A program made the translations under genes and the position numbers. Below, in pieces: positions 49,049 to 58,151 of a stretch of DNA of 64,000 nucleotides; the stretch's first letter is position 1; each line of letters begins with the position of its first letter. The notes beneath the pieces are model-generated. The model was given only the letters and a program-made list of their open reading frames with translations, had not been told where the DNA came from and ran no database searches. Location: contig JBBILI010000006.1 in NCBI GenBank assembly GCA_037445025.1, positions 1 through 64,000 of the forward strand, read 5' to 3'. The stretch is from CAIQQQ01 sp037445025. Lineage in GTDB: Bacteria; Pseudomonadota; Alphaproteobacteria; Acetobacterales; Acetobacteraceae.

Positions 49049-49946
49049 TTTCTTGCCGGCCCCCCGAAGCAAGCACCACCCCCGCCAAAGCCTCGCTCAC
49101 CTTCGCCAGCTCCGTATGATCCGCCCCCGCCCCCAGCATCGCCACCGCCGCCGCCGACAGTTCTCGGCACAACGAGGAGAACGGCACAGCAACACCCGTC
49201 TCCCGTGCCACCCCCAGCGCGATCGTCAGGTCCTTCAGCATCAGATCCAGCCCGAACCCGCTGTCGAACGCGCGGGACAGCACGAACTGGCGGAACTTCT
49301 TCTGGGTGGAGTTGTTCATCCCCGTCGAGGCATTCAGCACATCCACCATCACGGCGGGATCGAGCCCGAATTTCTGGCCGATCAGCAGCGCCTCGATGCC
49401 GATCAGGAAGCCGCCGGCGCTGACCAGGTTGTTCAGCGCCTTCATCGCATGCGCCGAGCCCAGCCCGCCGGTGCGCAGCACCGAGCTGCCCATCGCCGAC
49501 AGCACCGGCTGCACCTGGGCCACCGCATCGTCGTCACCGCCCAGCATGATGGCGAGCTGCCCCGTCACCGCGCGCGACACGCCGCCCGAGACCGGCGCGT
49601 CGACCATCGCACAGCCGGCCTGCGCCAGGCGCGCGCCGATCGCCCGCGTCTCGCCCGGCGCGCCGGAGGTCATATCGATCAGCACCGTGCCCGGCCTGAG
49701 GGCCGCGATCATCTCGTCGAGCACCGCGGCCACCGCCGCACTCGTGGGCAGCATGGTGATGATCATGTCGGACGTCGCCGCCAGCTCCGCCAGCGTGTCC
49801 GGCGCGAAGCCACCGACCTCCTGCACGAAGCGCTCCGCCTGGATCCGCCTGGCATCGGCCACCGCCACGGAAAACCCGGCCCGCACCAGGCTGGCCGCCA
49901 TCGGCCACCCCATGTTGCCGACGCCGATGAAGCCGATTTTCGTCAT
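49044..49946 (-). CDS. NAD(P)-dependent beta-hydroxyacid dehydrogenase (HIBADH family)
   Basis: A 300-residue dehydrogenase of the 3-hydroxyisobutyrate/6-phosphogluconate type. The Rossmann motif GFIGVGNMGWPMAASLVRAG is at the N-terminus, the substrate motif is VDAPVSGGVSRAVTGQLAIM, and the catalytic lysine is in AHAMKALNNLVSAGGFLIG. The ATG at 49946 begins the fold; the longer frame has no match. It is divergent from the PotABCD-like importer, which may carry its substrate (inference). Its stop is inside an inverted repeat. Confidence 0.9.
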   Translation of the reverse strand: MTKIGFIGVGNMGWPMAASLVRAGFSVAVADARRIQAERFVQEVGGFAPDTLAELAATSDMIITMLPTSAAVAAVLDEMIAALRPGTVLIDMTSGAPGETRAIGARLAQAGCAMVDAPVSGGVSRAVTGQLAIMLGGDDDAVAQVQPVLSAMGSSVLRTGGLGSAHAMKALNNLVSAGGFLIGIEALLIGQKFGLDPAVMVDVLNASTGMNNSTQKKFRQFVLSRAFDSGFGLDLMLKDLTIALGVARETGVAVPFSSLCRELSAAAVAMLGAGADHTELAKVSEALAGVVLASGGRQES

Positions 49947-50116
49947 GGAACGCTCCCGCTTTGGATTGGCATGATCGCGCATCACGCTGGGAGCATCATG
50001 CGGCTGCGCAAAAACTGGGCAACCCTTTCTCAAACGCCGCGCCAGGGCCGCCGCGATCCGCCCATAACGCTTTGGCACGCCCATTGCTGGACCGGCATCA
50101 AGATCCAGGAGACGTG

Positions 50117-51169
50117 ATGATCGAGACCGGAGGCGTAGAACTGATTGCGGTCACCAAGCGCTACGGCGCCACGACCGCGGTGCATGGCATCGATCTGCGG
50201 ATTCCCGCGGGCAGCTATTGCTGTCTGATCGGCCCCTCCGGCTGCGGCAAGACCTCGACCCTGCGCATGATCGCCGGCCATGAGACCGTGAGCGACGGCG
50301 ACATTCTGATCGCCGGGCGCAATGTGACACAGCTGCCGCCGGCCGCGCGCGGCACGGCGATGATGTTTCAATCCTATGCGCTGTTCCCGCACCTGACCTG
50401 CCTCGACAATGTCGCCTTCAGCCTCAAGATGCGCGGCGTGGGCAAGGCCGAGCGTCACACCCAGGCGCATGCCATGCTGGAGCGGGTGCATCTGCAGGAT
50501 TTCGCGCACCGACGACCCGCCCAGCTTTCCGGTGGCCAGCAGCAGCGCGTGGCGCTGGCCCGGGCGCTGATCACCAACCCTTCGGTGCTGCTGCTCGACG
50601 AACCGCTTTCGGCGCTGGACCCGTTCCTGCGCGGGCGCATGCGCGAGGAGCTGAAGCGGCTGCAGCGTGAGCTCGGGATCACCTTCGTCCATGTCACCCA
50701 CGCACAGGACGAGGCGCTGGCGCTGGCCGATCTGGTGGTGGTGATGGAAGGCGGGCGGATTCTGCAGGCCGATGGCCCGCGCGCGGTGTTCGGACATCCC
50801 CGCACGCTGTTCGTGGCGCGTTTCATGGGTGGGCACAACATCGTCGAAGGCGAGGCAGACGGCACCACGCTCACCTTGCCGTCCGGCACCACGCTCGCGC
50901 TGCCCGAACCCGCGCACGGCCCGGTGCGCCTGGCCATCCGCACCGACCGCATGGCGCTCGATGCCGGGGCCGGCCCCAACCGCCTGCCCGCGACGCTCAC
51001 CTCGATCGAATACCAGGGCCCGTTCCTGCGCCTGTCGCTGCAGGACCAGACCGGCGCCGAACTGAGCATGCTGCTCAGCGAGGCGGCGTTCGATGCCACC
51101 CACGTGCAGCCCGGCGACCACGTGGTCGCGGGCTTTGCCACCGCCGACTGCCACATCCTGTCCAACTGA
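50117..51169 (+). CDS. Polyamine-type ABC transporter ATP-binding protein (PotA-like)
   Basis: A 350-residue ATPase of the spermidine/putrescine-type importer class. Walker A is LIGPSGCGKTSTLRMIAGHE, the Q-loop AMMFQSYALFPHLTCLDNVA, the signature QLSGGQQQRVALARALITNP, and Walker B VLLLDEPLSALDPFLRGRM. The C-terminal TOBE-type domain (VRLAIRTDRMALDAG) is present. AGGAG sits 6 nt before the ATG at 50117. It opens a four-gene A-D-B-C cluster. Confidence 0.92.
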   Translation: MIETGGVELIAVTKRYGATTAVHGIDLRIPAGSYCCLIGPSGCGKTSTLRMIAGHETVSDGDILIAGRNVTQLPPAARGTAMMFQSYALFPHLTCLDNVAFSLKMRGVGKAERHTQAHAMLERVHLQDFAHRRPAQLSGGQQQRVALARALITNPSVLLLDEPLSALDPFLRGRMREELKRLQRELGITFVHVTHAQDEALALADLVVVMEGGRILQADGPRAVFGHPRTLFVARFMGGHNIVEGEADGTTLTLPSGTTLALPEPAHGPVRLAIRTDRMALDAGAGPNRLPATLTSIEYQGPFLRLSLQDQTGAELSMLLSEAAFDATHVQPGDHVVAGFATADCHILSN

Positions 51170-51185
51170 AGGAGTATTCGACCCC

Positions 51186-52463
51186 ATGGCCACCAGCATC
51201 ACCCGCCGCCGGGCGCTGAAGTCCGCCGCCGCCGGCATCGGCCTCGCCGCCGGCTCCGGGGCGCTCACCGGCTTTCCCACGATCTGGGCGCAGAACATCA
51301 AGAACATCACGCTGCGCCAGTTCGGCACCGGCGTGTCCGGCCAGAACCCGATCGCCGCCAAGGTGAAGGAGGATCTCGGCTTCACCCTCGCCATGACGGT
51401 GCTGGACACCGACGCCGCCGCCCAGCGCGCGCGCACCCAGCCCAACAGCTATGACATCGCCGATATCGAATACTTCATCGTCAAGAAGGTGTTTCCCTCC
51501 GGCGTGCTGCAGCCGATGGACACCAAGAAGCTGAAGAACTTTGATAAGATCGTGCCGCTGTTCATCACCGGCAAGCTGACGCCGGACAGCGTGATCGCGC
51601 AGGGCACGGCACCCCACACGGTGGGCTTCGTCGAAGGCAAGGACAGCGTCAAGTTCGCGAAGAAGCCGACCGAGTGGTTCACGATGGTGCCGACCATCTA
51701 CAACGCCGACACGCTGGGCATCCGCCCCGATCTGGTGGGCCGGCCGATCACCAACTGGAAGGACCTCGTCGACCCCGCCTTCAAGGGCAAGGCCTCGATC
51801 CTCAACATCCCGTCGATCGGCATCATGGATGCGGCGATGGTGTGCGAGTCGCTCGGCGTGATCAAGTATGCCGACAAGGGCAACATGACCAAGGCCGAGA
51901 TCGACAAGACCATCGCCAAGCTCATCGAGTTCAAGAAGGCCGGCCAGTTCCGCGCGTTCTGGAAGAGCTTCGATGAGAGCGTGAACCTGATGGCCTCGGG
52001 CGAGGTGGTGATCCAGTCGATGTGGTCGCCGGCGGTGGCCGCGGTCCGCTCGAAGGGCATCGCCTGCAAATTCCAGCCGCTGAAGGAAGGCTATCGCTCC
52101 TGGGGCGGCGGGCTCGGTCTGGCCAAGCACCTCAAGGGGCTGGAGCTGGATGCCGCCTATGAATACATCAACTGGTACCTGTCCGGCTGGGTCGGCGCCT
52201 ACCTCAACCGCCAGGGCTACTACTCGGCCGTGCTCGACACCGCCAAGCAGTACATGAAGCCCGAGGAATGGGCTTACTGGATGGAAGGCAAGCCCGCCAC
52301 CATCCCGATCGTCGCCCCCGACGGCACGCCGATGGAAAAGGTCGGCGCGGTGCGTGACGGCGGGTCGTTCTACGAGCGCATGGGCCATGTGGCGTGCTGG
52401 AACTCGGTCATGGACGAGGACAAGTACATGGTCCAGAAGTGGAACGAGTTCATCGCGGCCTGA
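51186..52463 (+). CDS. ABC transporter substrate-binding protein (PotD-like), probable Tat substrate
   Basis: A 425-residue binding protein. The N-terminus SITRRRALKSAAAGIGLAAG is a twin-arginine signal ending near GFPTIWAQ, so export folded through Tat is likely. NIKNITLRQFGTGVSGQNPI, WFTMVPTIYNADTLGIRPDL, and NWKDLVDPAFKGKASILNIP match SBP_bac_8-type extracellular solute proteins. AAGGAG lies about 11 nt before the ATG at 51186. Ligand unknown; polyamine or a carboxylate are possible. It is followed by two permeases. Confidence 0.9.
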   Translation: MATSITRRRALKSAAAGIGLAAGSGALTGFPTIWAQNIKNITLRQFGTGVSGQNPIAAKVKEDLGFTLAMTVLDTDAAAQRARTQPNSYDIADIEYFIVKKVFPSGVLQPMDTKKLKNFDKIVPLFITGKLTPDSVIAQGTAPHTVGFVEGKDSVKFAKKPTEWFTMVPTIYNADTLGIRPDLVGRPITNWKDLVDPAFKGKASILNIPSIGIMDAAMVCESLGVIKYADKGNMTKAEIDKTIAKLIEFKKAGQFRAFWKSFDESVNLMASGEVVIQSMWSPAVAAVRSKGIACKFQPLKEGYRSWGGGLGLAKHLKGLELDAAYEYINWYLSGWVGAYLNRQGYYSAVLDTAKQYMKPEEWAYWMEGKPATIPIVAPDGTPMEKVGAVRDGGSFYERMGHVACWNSVMDEDKYMVQKWNEFIAA

Positions 52464-53347
52464 TGTCCGAAACCAGCACCACGGGCGCGCGCGGGGTCTT
52501 CCTGCGCGCGTTCGCCCCGCACCTTCTGGCACTGCCCCTGTGGGCGGTGCTGGGGGTGTTTCTGCTCATTCCGATCCTGATGATCGTGCTGGTGAGCTTT
52601 CTCGACTACAACGACGCCGGGCTGATCTACACCTTCGTGCTCGACAACTATCACGACACGCTGGGCTCGTCGGTGATGTGGCGCACCTATCTGCACACGT
52701 TGCAGTTTGCCGTCATGGTCTGGGCGCTGACGCTCACCATCGGCTTCACCGTCGCCTACTTCCTCGCTTTTCACGTACGCACGCAACTTTGGCAGATGGT
52801 GCTGTTCCAGCTCTGCGCGATTCCGTTCTTGACCAGCAACATCATCCGCATGATCTCCTGGATCCCGACGCTGGGCCGCAACGGCCTGCTCAACCAGGCG
52901 CTCGCCGCGGCCGGCGTGATCGACAAGCCGCTGGAATGGCTGCTGTTCTCGGATTTCGCCATCGTGCTCGCCTTCGTGCACCTCTACACGCTGTTCATGG
53001 TGGTGCCGATCTTCAACACGATGATGCGCATCGACCGCAGCCTGATCGAGGCCGCGCGGGACGCCGGCGCCGGGTTCTGGGGCGTGCTGGGCAACGTGAT
53101 CATTCCGCTGTCGCTGCCCGGCATGGCCATCGGCACCATCTTCGTGGTCACGCTGGTGATGGGTGACTTCGTCACGGTGCGCATGATGGGCGGCGGCCAG
53201 AGCGCGTCGATGGGGCTGATGATGTCAAACTCGATCGGCCTGCTGCAGTACCCCACCGCCGCCGCCCAGGCGATGGTGCTGCTGATCACCGTGCTGCTGA
53301 TGGTCGCCGCCATCCTGCGGGTGGTCGATATCCGCAAGGAGCTGTGA
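52463..53347 (+). CDS. ABC transporter permease (PotB-like)
   Basis: A 294-residue six-helix permease. LLALPLWAVLGVFLLIPILM is the first membrane segment. FQLCAIPFLTSNIIRMISWI is typical of PotB, and the EAA loop reads SLIEAARDAGAGFWGVLGNV followed by IIPLSLPG. Its ATG overlaps the binding-protein stop by one base (TGATG). Confidence 0.92.
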   Translation: MSETSTTGARGVFLRAFAPHLLALPLWAVLGVFLLIPILMIVLVSFLDYNDAGLIYTFVLDNYHDTLGSSVMWRTYLHTLQFAVMVWALTLTIGFTVAYFLAFHVRTQLWQMVLFQLCAIPFLTSNIIRMISWIPTLGRNGLLNQALAAAGVIDKPLEWLLFSDFAIVLAFVHLYTLFMVVPIFNTMMRIDRSLIEAARDAGAGFWGVLGNVIIPLSLPGMAIGTIFVVTLVMGDFVTVRMMGGGQSASMGLMMSNSIGLLQYPTAAAQAMVLLITVLLMVAAILRVVDIRKEL

Positions 53348-53348
53348 C

Positions 53349-54155
53349 GTGGACAAGCGCGGTCCCGCCTTCTTTCTGCTCGCGGCCTTCTTCGTGCTGT
53401 TCGTGATCTTCCTCTACGGCCCCACCATCACCATCGCCCTGCTCTCGTTCCAGGGGCCGCAAGGGAGCCTGACCTTCCCGATGCGCGGCCTGTCGCTGCA
53501 CTGGTTCGAGAACCTGTTCGGCGAGCAGATGGTGGGCGACTTCCAGGGCTCGTTCGGCCGCTCGATCACCCTCGCCTGCATCGTGATGGTGCTGACGGTG
53601 GTGGTGTCGCTGCTGGCCGGCCTCGCCTTCCGTCGGCGGTTCCGTGGCGCCACGGTGCTGTTCTACCTCACCATCGCCAGCCTGATCATCCCCTCCATCC
53701 TGATCAGCCTGGGCATCGGCCTGCTGTTCGCGGTGCTCGGCCTGCAGCCGACCTGGTGGGGCTCGGCACTCGGCGCGCACCTCACCTGGACCTTGCCGTT
53801 CGGGGTGCTGATCATGTTCGCCGTGTTCAACCGCTTCGACCGCAGCCTTGAGGAAGCAGCGCGCGACCTTGGCGCCTCGTCGTTCCAGACGTTCCGCCAT
53901 GTCGTGCTGCCCTTGATCACCCCCTCGCTGATCGGCGTGGGGCTCTTTGGATTTTCGCTGTCCTATGACGAGTTCGCCCGGTCGAGCATGACCGCGGGCT
54001 CCGACAACACGCTGCCGCTCGAGATCTACGGCATGACCACCAACGTCACCACACCGGTGCTGTATGCGCTGGGCACGCTGACGACGATCTTCTCGCTGGG
54101 TGTGATCTTCATCTGCCTCAGCCTCGTGCTGCTGCTGCGGCGCCAGCCGCGTTAG
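53349..54155 (+). CDS. ABC transporter permease (PotC-like)
   Basis: A 268-residue permease. It starts with GTG at 53349, one base after the previous stop. AFFLLAAFFVLFVIFLYGPT opens the first helix, GPQGSLTFPMRGLSLHWFEN is PotC-like, and the EAA loop is SLEEAARDLGASSFQTFRHV followed by VLPLITPSL. The DEFARSS loop after it resembles DDF(V/I)-type PotC motifs. It completes the importer; about 210 bp without a gene follow. Confidence 0.92.
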   Translation: MDKRGPAFFLLAAFFVLFVIFLYGPTITIALLSFQGPQGSLTFPMRGLSLHWFENLFGEQMVGDFQGSFGRSITLACIVMVLTVVVSLLAGLAFRRRFRGATVLFYLTIASLIIPSILISLGIGLLFAVLGLQPTWWGSALGAHLTWTLPFGVLIMFAVFNRFDRSLEEAARDLGASSFQTFRHVVLPLITPSLIGVGLFGFSLSYDEFARSSMTAGSDNTLPLEIYGMTTNVTTPVLYALGTLTTIFSLGVIFICLSLVLLLRRQPR

Positions 54156-54367
54156 TGTTGGGTGACATCGCGATCAGTCGGCAGTTCGCGCCTGCAGCAC
54201 GCACTGCAGTGCAAACGTGAAACATTCGCTAATCTCATGTGATAGTGGCGCGATCGCGCGCTCTGTTCTCGTGATGCAATTAAGATTCATCTGAAAACAT
54301 CGCTATTTCACTGCTCTGCCCAGGCAACCGCGTTGTTGACTCGATCGGTGCGTGTCAACAATCAGGT

Positions 54368-57016
54368 GTGACGATTCAGGCAACCCTGACGAACGCGCAA
54401 ACAACGATCGATCCGGATTTTCCGGCGGACGAACGCGCGTTCACGGCCGATTCGAGCCCGAATCTGCGACGCGGGCTCACCTGGCGCATGATCGTGCTGG
54501 CACTTTGCGTCGCCGTGCTGACCTATGTCACCACCTCCGCCATCCGGCGCGACTTCGGCCAGCTGCGCGACAGCGCCGAGCGCGACCTCGCCAGTTCGGC
54601 GCAGGCCGTGGCCGACCGGCTCGACGACAATGCCCGTCGGCTGGTCGGCCTGGGCGAAACCTTTTCCGTCTCGCTGCAGCCTCTGCTGCAGGCCGGTGAC
54701 GACGCCGGGCTGAAGGCCAGGCTGGCCGCGGTCGAACGGCAGTTTCCCGGCCTTTCCATCACCCGCGAAACCGGGACGATCGGCGACGCCGAGGCGGGAG
54801 CGGTGTTTCGCAGCCCGTTTGAACGCGGCACCGGCAACGCGCCGGCCCTTTCCCTCGCCCTGCGCCTGCCCGCCGAGCCCGGGCGCTCCCAGCCACCCAT
54901 GCTGCTGCAGATCGGATTGCGGCGCGACATGCTTCAGCGGCTTCTGGGCGAACGGGCCCTTTCAACGGGCACCATCGCCACCCTGGCCGACCAGTCCCGC
55001 CATATCGTGGCGCGGTCGCGCGATCTCGACAGCTTCGCCGGACGCGACATCGACCCGGCGCTCAGCGCGGCCCTGGCCAGCGCCGGCAACGGCGTGGTGC
55101 ATCTGCATCCCAGGAATGGCGCTCCCGTCACGGTGGCCTTCGCCGCGGCGCCGCTCTCGGGCTTCGCGGCGCTGGTCGCCACCGACACGGACAGCCTCGC
55201 CACCCTGGAACTGCGGGCGATGACCCGTGCCCTGGTCGCCTCTCTCATCATCTCGGCGCTCGGCACCGCCGTCGTGGTCCTGTGGACCCGCAGGGCCGTC
55301 CCGCCCCAGGCCGCCGCGGTCACCGGCTTCGAAACAACGCCGGACACCGCCACCGCCCTTGCCCGTGACCTGCAGGCCGGCCGGCTCGCCCAGGAGCCCG
55401 CCATCCAGGCGGGGCTGCGAGAGCAGGCGGGGCTGCTGTTACGCCTGCTCGACACCCTGCCCGCCCTGGTCATCCTCAGTCGTGCCGATGGAACCGCAAG
55501 CTTTCTCAACCGCCGCGCGCGCCTGACCTTCGACGGCCTGCCGTTCGAACGGGCGGACGATCGGGACCGCGCGGTCCACCCCGACGACCTGCCCAAGCTT
55601 GCGGGATGGCGGCAGATCCTGCGCGCTGGCGTCGGCACCGCCACGGTCGAACTTCGCTGCCGCACCGATGGCGCCTATCGCTGGCACCAGCTGCAGGCCG
55701 AGCTGCTGCCGGTCACTCCCGGCCAGCCGCCGGAGACCCTGATCATCGGCATCGATATCGACACGCTTGTCCAGGCCCGCGAAGCCGCCGCCATGGCGCG
55801 CCGGATGCAGGAGCTCCGGCTCGAGGAGCGGCAGCGCGGGCTTGACGAGGCCACGCTCCGGCTGGCCGACGAACGGGCACAACGTGTGCGTCTCCAGGCC
55901 GAGCTGATGCACGGCCTCGCCCTGCAGGGCCTGGGCCGCCTCTGCGCCAGCGTCGCCCATACGCTCCACGACGCCCTGGCCACGATCGGCACCGGCTATG
56001 AGATCATCCGCAACCGCAGCGCCGATCGGGTCATTCGCGAGACCATGGCCGGTGGACAGGCCGCCCTCACCCAGGCGGCGCGGCTGGTCGGCCAGCTGCG
56101 GACCGCAGCCCTCCCTCAGTCGGACCCCAACCGCATCGCCGATGTCGCCGACATCCTCACCCTGTTCACCCCGCTCGCCCAGGCCGTGCTGGGCGAGGCG
56201 GTCCGTCTGGACCTTACCCTGGCCGACGGCCTGTGGCAGGCCCGTGTCGACGGCGCGTTGCTCATGGCCGCCCTGCTGCAGCTGGCCACGGATCTTCAGG
56301 GCCCGGACCTTCGCGACCCCGACCTTCGCGACCCCGACCTTCGGGACCCGGATTTTCAGGAACCTGGGGCAGGATCGGCGCAGCTGCACATCGAGGCCTT
56401 CAACCTGTCGGCCGATCTTCCGCCGGACTTCACCGACCGCGTCGGGATCACGCTGGGCTGCTCCGCACCACGTCTCGCCGCGGCGCCGGGGCAGGGCGAA
56501 GGCATGGGGATCGCGATGATCGGTTGGCTGGCCGCGCAATCCGGCGGCGCCCTCACCGTCGATACCCCGCCCGGCCAGGGCCGTCTGATCACCCTGATCC
56601 TCCCGCGGGCCTCTGAGCGGTCCATCGCACGACGCGGCCACGCACAGGACAGCGACCAGACGCGCCGGCTCACCGTTTTGCTCGTCGACGACAATCACGA
56701 AGTGCGTCGCTCCGCTGGCCTGCTGATGCGCACCATGGGCTTTCGGGTTGAAACCGCGGCCAACCTCGCCGACGCCCTCGCCCTGGCACAGACCACGGCA
56801 CTTGATCTGGTGATCACCGACGTGGTCATGCCCGGCGGCAACGGCCCGGTGCTGGTCGACCAGCTGCGCAAACAGCAACCCGGCATCCATGTGATCTACA
56901 TGACCGGACATGCCAGCACCGAGCTCGCGGACCAAGGCCAACGCGTGCTCCACAAACCGTTCAGCCTGCGCGAACTGACCGACATGGTCGGCGAACTGGT
57001 GGGGACAGCGCGTTGA
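54368..57016 (+). CDS. Membrane hybrid histidine-kinase-like protein with degenerate catalytic core and C-terminal receiver
   Basis: An 882-residue protein started at GTG 54368. Two membrane segments (~41-58 MIVLALCVAVLTYVTTSA and ~289-306 LVASLIISALGTAVVVLW) enclose a ~230-residue periplasmic sensor. A PAS-like region (~360-470), a coiled coil (~475-515), a DHp-like helix pair (His531 in CASVAHTLHDALATI), an ATPase-like region and an intact receiver (~768-880: VLLVDDN, ITDVVMP, YMTGH, HKPF) follow. The residue after His531 is Thr rather than Glu/Asp. The N-box is MAALLQLATDL with no Asn, and the DxGxG motif is absent; only a G2-like GEGMGIAMIG remains. Autophosphorylation is therefore doubtful. 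A 15-nt tandem repeat lies in the ATPase region. The upstream 210 bp is AT-richer. Confidence 0.85.
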   Translation: MTIQATLTNAQTTIDPDFPADERAFTADSSPNLRRGLTWRMIVLALCVAVLTYVTTSAIRRDFGQLRDSAERDLASSAQAVADRLDDNARRLVGLGETFSVSLQPLLQAGDDAGLKARLAAVERQFPGLSITRETGTIGDAEAGAVFRSPFERGTGNAPALSLALRLPAEPGRSQPPMLLQIGLRRDMLQRLLGERALSTGTIATLADQSRHIVARSRDLDSFAGRDIDPALSAALASAGNGVVHLHPRNGAPVTVAFAAAPLSGFAALVATDTDSLATLELRAMTRALVASLIISALGTAVVVLWTRRAVPPQAAAVTGFETTPDTATALARDLQAGRLAQEPAIQAGLREQAGLLLRLLDTLPALVILSRADGTASFLNRRARLTFDGLPFERADDRDRAVHPDDLPKLAGWRQILRAGVGTATVELRCRTDGAYRWHQLQAELLPVTPGQPPETLIIGIDIDTLVQAREAAAMARRMQELRLEERQRGLDEATLRLADERAQRVRLQAELMHGLALQGLGRLCASVAHTLHDALATIGTGYEIIRNRSADRVIRETMAGGQAALTQAARLVGQLRTAALPQSDPNRIADVADILTLFTPLAQAVLGEAVRLDLTLADGLWQARVDGALLMAALLQLATDLQGPDLRDPDLRDPDLRDPDFQEPGAGSAQLHIEAFNLSADLPPDFTDRVGITLGCSAPRLAAAPGQGEGMGIAMIGWLAAQSGGALTVDTPPGQGRLITLILPRASERSIARRGHAQDSDQTRRLTVLLVDDNHEVRRSAGLLMRTMGFRVETAANLADALALAQTTALDLVITDVVMPGGNGPVLVDQLRKQQPGIHVIYMTGHASTELADQGQRVLHKPFSLRELTDMVGELVGTAR
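56291..56365 (+). repeat. 15-bp in-frame tandem repeat (five units)
   Basis: Five consecutive 15-nt units inside the kinase-like gene. The middle three are GACCTTCGCGACCCC or near-identical; the outer two are diverged. They encode DLQGP, DLRDP, DLRDP, DLRDP and DFQEP. Copy number can change without shifting frame. Confidence 0.9.
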
Positions 57017-57067
57017 CGGGTGGAGAGGCGACAGCAGGGCCGGGGCGGCTGCCTTCTCCCCCCGCCG

Positions 57068-58108
57068 CTATGCCCTGGCCGCCGGCACCACCAGGCCCAG
57101 GGACAGGCCGGAGCGGACGACGCGGGCGGAGACACGGTCGCGTCCGCCGCGTTTGGCTTCGTACATCGCGGCGTCGGCATCGCCGACCATGGCGTCGAGA
57201 TCGTCCGGCACGGTCAGGAAGGTGGTGACGCCGAGCGAGACCGAGACGGGGTGGGCGTAGCGGCTGGTCAGTTTGCGGCAGGCGGCGAGGATGCGTTCGG
57301 CGATCACGCGGGCGCCGACGGGACCGGTGTCGGGCAGGATGAGGGCGAATTCGTCGCCGCCCAGCCGGCCCAGCGTGTCACTCGCGCGCAGGTTGACGCG
57401 GATGGCGGTGGTGATCTCGCGCAGCAGCTGGTCGCCGGCGGCGTGGCCCAGGGTGTTGTTGACCATCTTGAAGCCGTCGCAGTCACAGTAGATCAGGGTC
57501 AGGGTGGATTTGTGGCGCCGCGCCCAGGAGGTGGCGCCTTTCAGCTGGTCGAAGAAATAGGTGCGGTTGCCGGCCCCGGTCAGCGGATCGGTCAGCGCCA
57601 GCTTGCGGATGTCGCGCATCGACTTGAACAGGTCGAGGCTGGTGGTGACCGAGGCCGCGAGGTCGCGCAGCATGTTGCCCTGGCCGCGGCCGAGGCGGCG
57701 GGGCGCATGGTCGACCACACACACCGTTCCCAGACGGAAGCCGTGGCGGGTGACGATGGGGGCGCCGGCGTAGAAGCGGATTCCCGGTTCGGCCGTCACC
57801 AGGGGATTGTCGAGGAAGCGCGGGTCCTCGCTGGCGTCGCGCACCTCCAGCACGTCGTCGCTGTCCAGCGCGTAGGCGCAGAAGGACTGTTCGCGCGGAA
57901 TGCCGGGCAGGGTGCTGCCGGTGCAGCCGCGAAACACCTGGCGGTCGCCGTAGACGAAGGAGACGAAGCCGATGCGGGTCTCGGTGACGGCGCAGGCGAG
58001 GCGCGCGAAGCGGTCGAAGGTGGCGTCGAAGGTCGAATCCAGCACGTCGTATTCGGTCAGCGCCTGAACGCGTTCGCCGTCGTTGGCGGGGATGGGGGCG
58101 GGTGGCAT
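57068..58108 (-). CDS. GAF-GGDEF diguanylate cyclase
   Basis: A 346-residue soluble protein. A GAF domain (~20-165: RLACAVTETRIGFVSFVYGD, GIPREQSFCAYALDSDDVLE) precedes a GGDEF domain (~175-335: TDPLTGAGNRTYFFDQL, and the active site RLGGDEFALILPD). RASD five residues before GGDEF is an inhibitory I-site, so product feedback is expected. It should make c-di-GMP from two GTP. MPPAPIPANDGERV at 58108 fits the start of such GAF proteins; the longer frame enters the next gene. It lies 43 nt downstream of the GH8 cellulase gene, likely co-transcribed. Confidence 0.92.
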   Translation of the reverse strand: MPPAPIPANDGERVQALTEYDVLDSTFDATFDRFARLACAVTETRIGFVSFVYGDRQVFRGCTGSTLPGIPREQSFCAYALDSDDVLEVRDASEDPRFLDNPLVTAEPGIRFYAGAPIVTRHGFRLGTVCVVDHAPRRLGRGQGNMLRDLAASVTTSLDLFKSMRDIRKLALTDPLTGAGNRTYFFDQLKGATSWARRHKSTLTLIYCDCDGFKMVNNTLGHAAGDQLLREITTAIRVNLRASDTLGRLGGDEFALILPDTGPVGARVIAERILAACRKLTSRYAHPVSVSLGVTTFLTVPDDLDAMVGDADAAMYEAKRGGRDRVSARVVRSGLSLGLVVPAARA

Positions 58109-58151
58109 GGCAGGCTCCGCAGAGATGTGGGGAGGAGGGACGGGAACGGGC

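Noticed and set aside
56291..56365. CRISPR-like short tandem repeats
   Set aside because: Units are contiguous, in frame and without spacers, so it is a coding minisatellite. The 108-bp period at 59618-60790 is likewise protein repeat. No CRISPR array was seen.
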